A stretch of 5,934 nt of DNA. It comes from Chloroflexota bacterium. Lineage in GTDB: Bacteria; Chloroflexota; Ktedonobacteria; Ktedonobacterales; Ktedonobacteraceae. The notes beneath the pieces were generated by a model. The model searched no databases and was not told the origin of the DNA. It saw only the letters and a program-made list of their open reading frames with translations. Positions 4,213 to 5,934 of the stretch are shown in pieces. The stretch covers positions 1 through 5,934 of the forward strand of contig VBHV01000264.1 of NCBI GenBank assembly GCA_005881995.1. Direction: 5' to 3'. The position numbers and the translations under genes were made by a program. Every line of letters begins with the position of its first letter. Position 1 is the first letter of the stretch.

Positions 4213-5934
4213 GTGTATCTGAAACGCTTGGAAATGCTGGGCTTTAAAAGCTTTGCTGTGCGCACGGTGTTGGAGTTTAGCACGGGCATTACGGCGGTCG
4301 TGGGACCAAATGGCGCGGGGAAGTCAAATGTGGCGGACGCGGTGCGCTGGGTGCTGGGAGAGCAGAGTATGCGCCAGTTGCGTGGAAAAAAGAGCGAGGA
4401 TATCATCTTTGCCGGTGGGCATGGCAAATCCGCGCTTGGCATGGCCGAGGTATCGCTGACGCTTGATAACAGCACCGGGTGGGTGCCTTCGGAATACAGC
4501 GAAATCACTGTCACGCGTCGCAGCTACCGTTCAGGCGAGAACGAGTACCTCATCAATAAGCAGCGAGTGCGCCTTAAAGATATCGTGTTGTTGCTGGCGC
4601 AGGCGCGCATTGGCCACGACTCGTATACAGTCGTTGGACAGGGTTTGATCGATGCCGCCCTCAGTTTGCGCGCCGAAGAACGACGCGGCCTGTTTGAGGA
4701 CGCGGCAGGCATTCGACCCTACCAGGTGCAGCGAACCGACTCCGAAAATCGCCTGCGCCAGACTGAGCAAAACCTGGAACGCCTACGCGATATTGTGAGC
4801 GAAATCGCGCCACGTCTGGAACCACTGGCGGAGCAGGCGCGCCGCGCAGTGGAGTACAAGCAGCTCACGGGCGAATTGCAGGAAGTCCTGTTCACCTGGT
4901 ATGCCCTGCAATGGAGGCGCCTGCGCACCACGCGAGAACAGGCAGAGACGGCTGAGCAGGCGATGGCGCAAAAGGTTCAGACCATGGAGCAGGCATTGCA
5001 GGCCGTCGATCAGCGTAAAGACTCATTGCGCCTTCAAAGGCTGGAGGCCCAAACCAGCATTGTACGAGCGCGTGAAGCATCCAATGAGGCCAACGCCGTC
5101 GCGCAGCGTATCGAGCGTGAGATGGCAGTGAGCCAGGAGCGCGTCGTTGGTTTAGAGCGGCAACGCGGTGAGCAGCAGCAGGAGGAGCGGCGACTGCGCG
5201 AACGGCTGATTGCCGCGCAACAGCAGATCATCGACCTGGAAGAACAATGCGATCAGGCCGACGAAGCGATCGACACGGATGCCGCGTCCCTGGCAACTTT
5301 AGAGGCCCAGGTTGCGCAGGCGCAAAAATTATTTGAGATGGATGAGCGCCGCTTGCGTTCGACGCAAAGTGAACTCATTCAGGTGCAGGCGCGCCTGGGG
5401 GCAAGCCAGTCCGACCTGGGAAGGCAGCAGAAGCACCTGGGTGAGCGGAACCGCGTGCTGGCGGCACGCCGCGATACCATCGCGCAATCCCAGCAGACCA
5501 TCCGCGTACTGGAGACGCGCCTGGTCGAAGAGCGCGTCCAACTTACTACCGCGCGCAACGAAGAGCAGCAAATCACCCAACGCAAACAAGCCATTGCCCG
5601 CGCCATTGCTGATGCACAGCAGGAGATTGAACGCTTGAAAAACGCCCTGAACGAAGCGGAGCGCCAGCGGCGCACCGTTTCTGATCGCCTGAACATGCTC
5701 AAGAACTGGCGCACGAGCCTGAGTGGGTACAGTGATGGCGTACGTGCTCTTCTGCGAGCACCCGCGGGCAAACTCACTGGTCTGATTGGCCCTGTTCCAC
5801 AGTTGGGGATCGCGCCTGTTGGCTTGGAAAGCTCGCTTGAGGCCGCGCTGGGTCCCTATTTACAGGCGGTCGTGGTACAGGCGATAGATGATGCGCGTTC
5901 CTGCCTGGATTACTTACAGCAGTCCAAAGCGGGA
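4213..5934 (+). CDS. smc: chromosome partition/condensation ATPase SMC, 3' end outside window
   Basis: The open frame gives 574 residues without a stop, about half of a typical bacterial SMC (roughly 1,170-1,200). SMC dimers, with ScpA/ScpB, extrude and hold DNA loops in the nucleoid to organise and segregate chromosomes. The N-terminal ATPase half-head spans about 1-165. It starts with YLKRLEMLGFKSFA, carries Walker A G31-PNGAGKS-N39, the LRGKKSEDIIFAG segment (56-68) and the Q-loop V141-GQG144, and ends with EERRGLFEDAAGI (155-167). Residues about 168-505 form a long Glu/Gln/Arg-rich coiled coil. From about 523 (GLIGPVPQLG, then LEAALGPYLQAVVV) the hinge domain begins; the window ends inside it. 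Signature motif, Walker B and the return coil must lie downstream. The start is GTG at 4213, followed directly by the first beta strand; GGATAGG (4199-4205) is 7 bases upstream. The usual K/R and E of GQGKVDEIL are L145 and A148 here, a variant I associate with Chloroflexota. No scpA, ftsY or rnc is visible. RecN, SbcC and MukB do not fit this motif set. Confidence 0.93.
   Translation, partial: MYLKRLEMLGFKSFAVRTVLEFSTGITAVVGPNGAGKSNVADAVRWVLGEQSMRQLRGKKSEDIIFAGGHGKSALGMAEVSLTLDNSTGWVPSEYSEITVTRRSYRSGENEYLINKQRVRLKDIVLLLAQARIGHDSYTVVGQGLIDAALSLRAEERRGLFEDAAGIRPYQVQRTDSENRLRQTEQNLERLRDIVSEIAPRLEPLAEQARRAVEYKQLTGELQEVLFTWYALQWRRLRTTREQAETAEQAMAQKVQTMEQALQAVDQRKDSLRLQRLEAQTSIVRAREASNEANAVAQRIEREMAVSQERVVGLERQRGEQQQEERRLRERLIAAQQQIIDLEEQCDQADEAIDTDAASLATLEAQVAQAQKLFEMDERRLRSTQSELIQVQARLGASQSDLGRQQKHLGERNRVLAARRDTIAQSQQTIRVLETRLVEERVQLTTARNEEQQITQRKQAIARAIADAQQEIERLKNALNEAERQRRTVSDRLNMLKNWRTSLSGYSDGVRALLRAPAGKLTGLIGPVPQLGIAPVGLESSLEAALGPYLQAVVVQAIDDARSCLDYLQQSKAG

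Noticed and set aside
4194..4514. 106-codon minus-strand frame over the start of smc
   Set aside because: It is the antisense of the conserved SMC ATPase head and covers the promoter region; the plus frame has Walker A and the Q-loop.

Overview
The window reads as ordinary chromosomal DNA from a bacterium of moderate G+C content. The best guess is phylum Chloroflexota, perhaps class Ktedonobacteria. This rests on the style of the SMC head domain (GQGLIDAALSLRAEERR instead of the more usual GQGKVDEIL form) and on the two-helix membrane protein with a Pro/Gln/Tyr-rich tail. It is recalled family knowledge, not a search result. There are six protein-coding genes and no RNA gene, insertion sequence, phage gene or CRISPR array. 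Intergenic gaps are short (9 to 155 bases), and no gene-free stretch exceeds 300 bases.

Layout. (1) A plus-strand formyltransferase-family gene (72-1016) resembles methionyl-tRNA formyltransferase but has a divergent substrate loop. (2) It converges, with only 9 bases between stop codons, on a minus-strand three-gene operon read from right to left: an ArsB/anion-permease-type membrane transporter (3087-1837), a divergent universal stress protein (1825-1382), and a small MazG-like nucleotide pyrophosphohydrolase (1346-1026). The transporter and Usp genes look translationally coupled, because the transporter stop codon lies inside the Usp ribosome binding site. The operon's likely promoter has a dyad symmetry filling the space between its -35 and -10 boxes. 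(3) Upstream of it, also on the minus strand, is a separate gene (4094-3243, TTG start) for a two-helix membrane protein with a low-complexity tail. It is followed by a perfect 12-bp inverted repeat that probably ends or insulates its transcription. (4) Divergently on the plus strand is smc (GTG start at 4213), the chromosome-condensing ATPase. It runs off the window inside its hinge domain.

How the genes fit together. The fmt-like gene, the membrane protein and smc show no functional link. The three-gene operon is the only candidate functional unit: an inner-membrane anion or metalloid exporter, a small cytosolic Usp-type partner or sensor, and a nucleotide-sanitizing hydrolase, possibly expressed together in response to a chemical stress. 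No arsR or arsC is visible, so an arsenic role is not established. I see no convincing new multi-gene system. The operon architecture, its promoter dyad and the face-to-face promoters between the tail protein and smc are the parts most worth checking.
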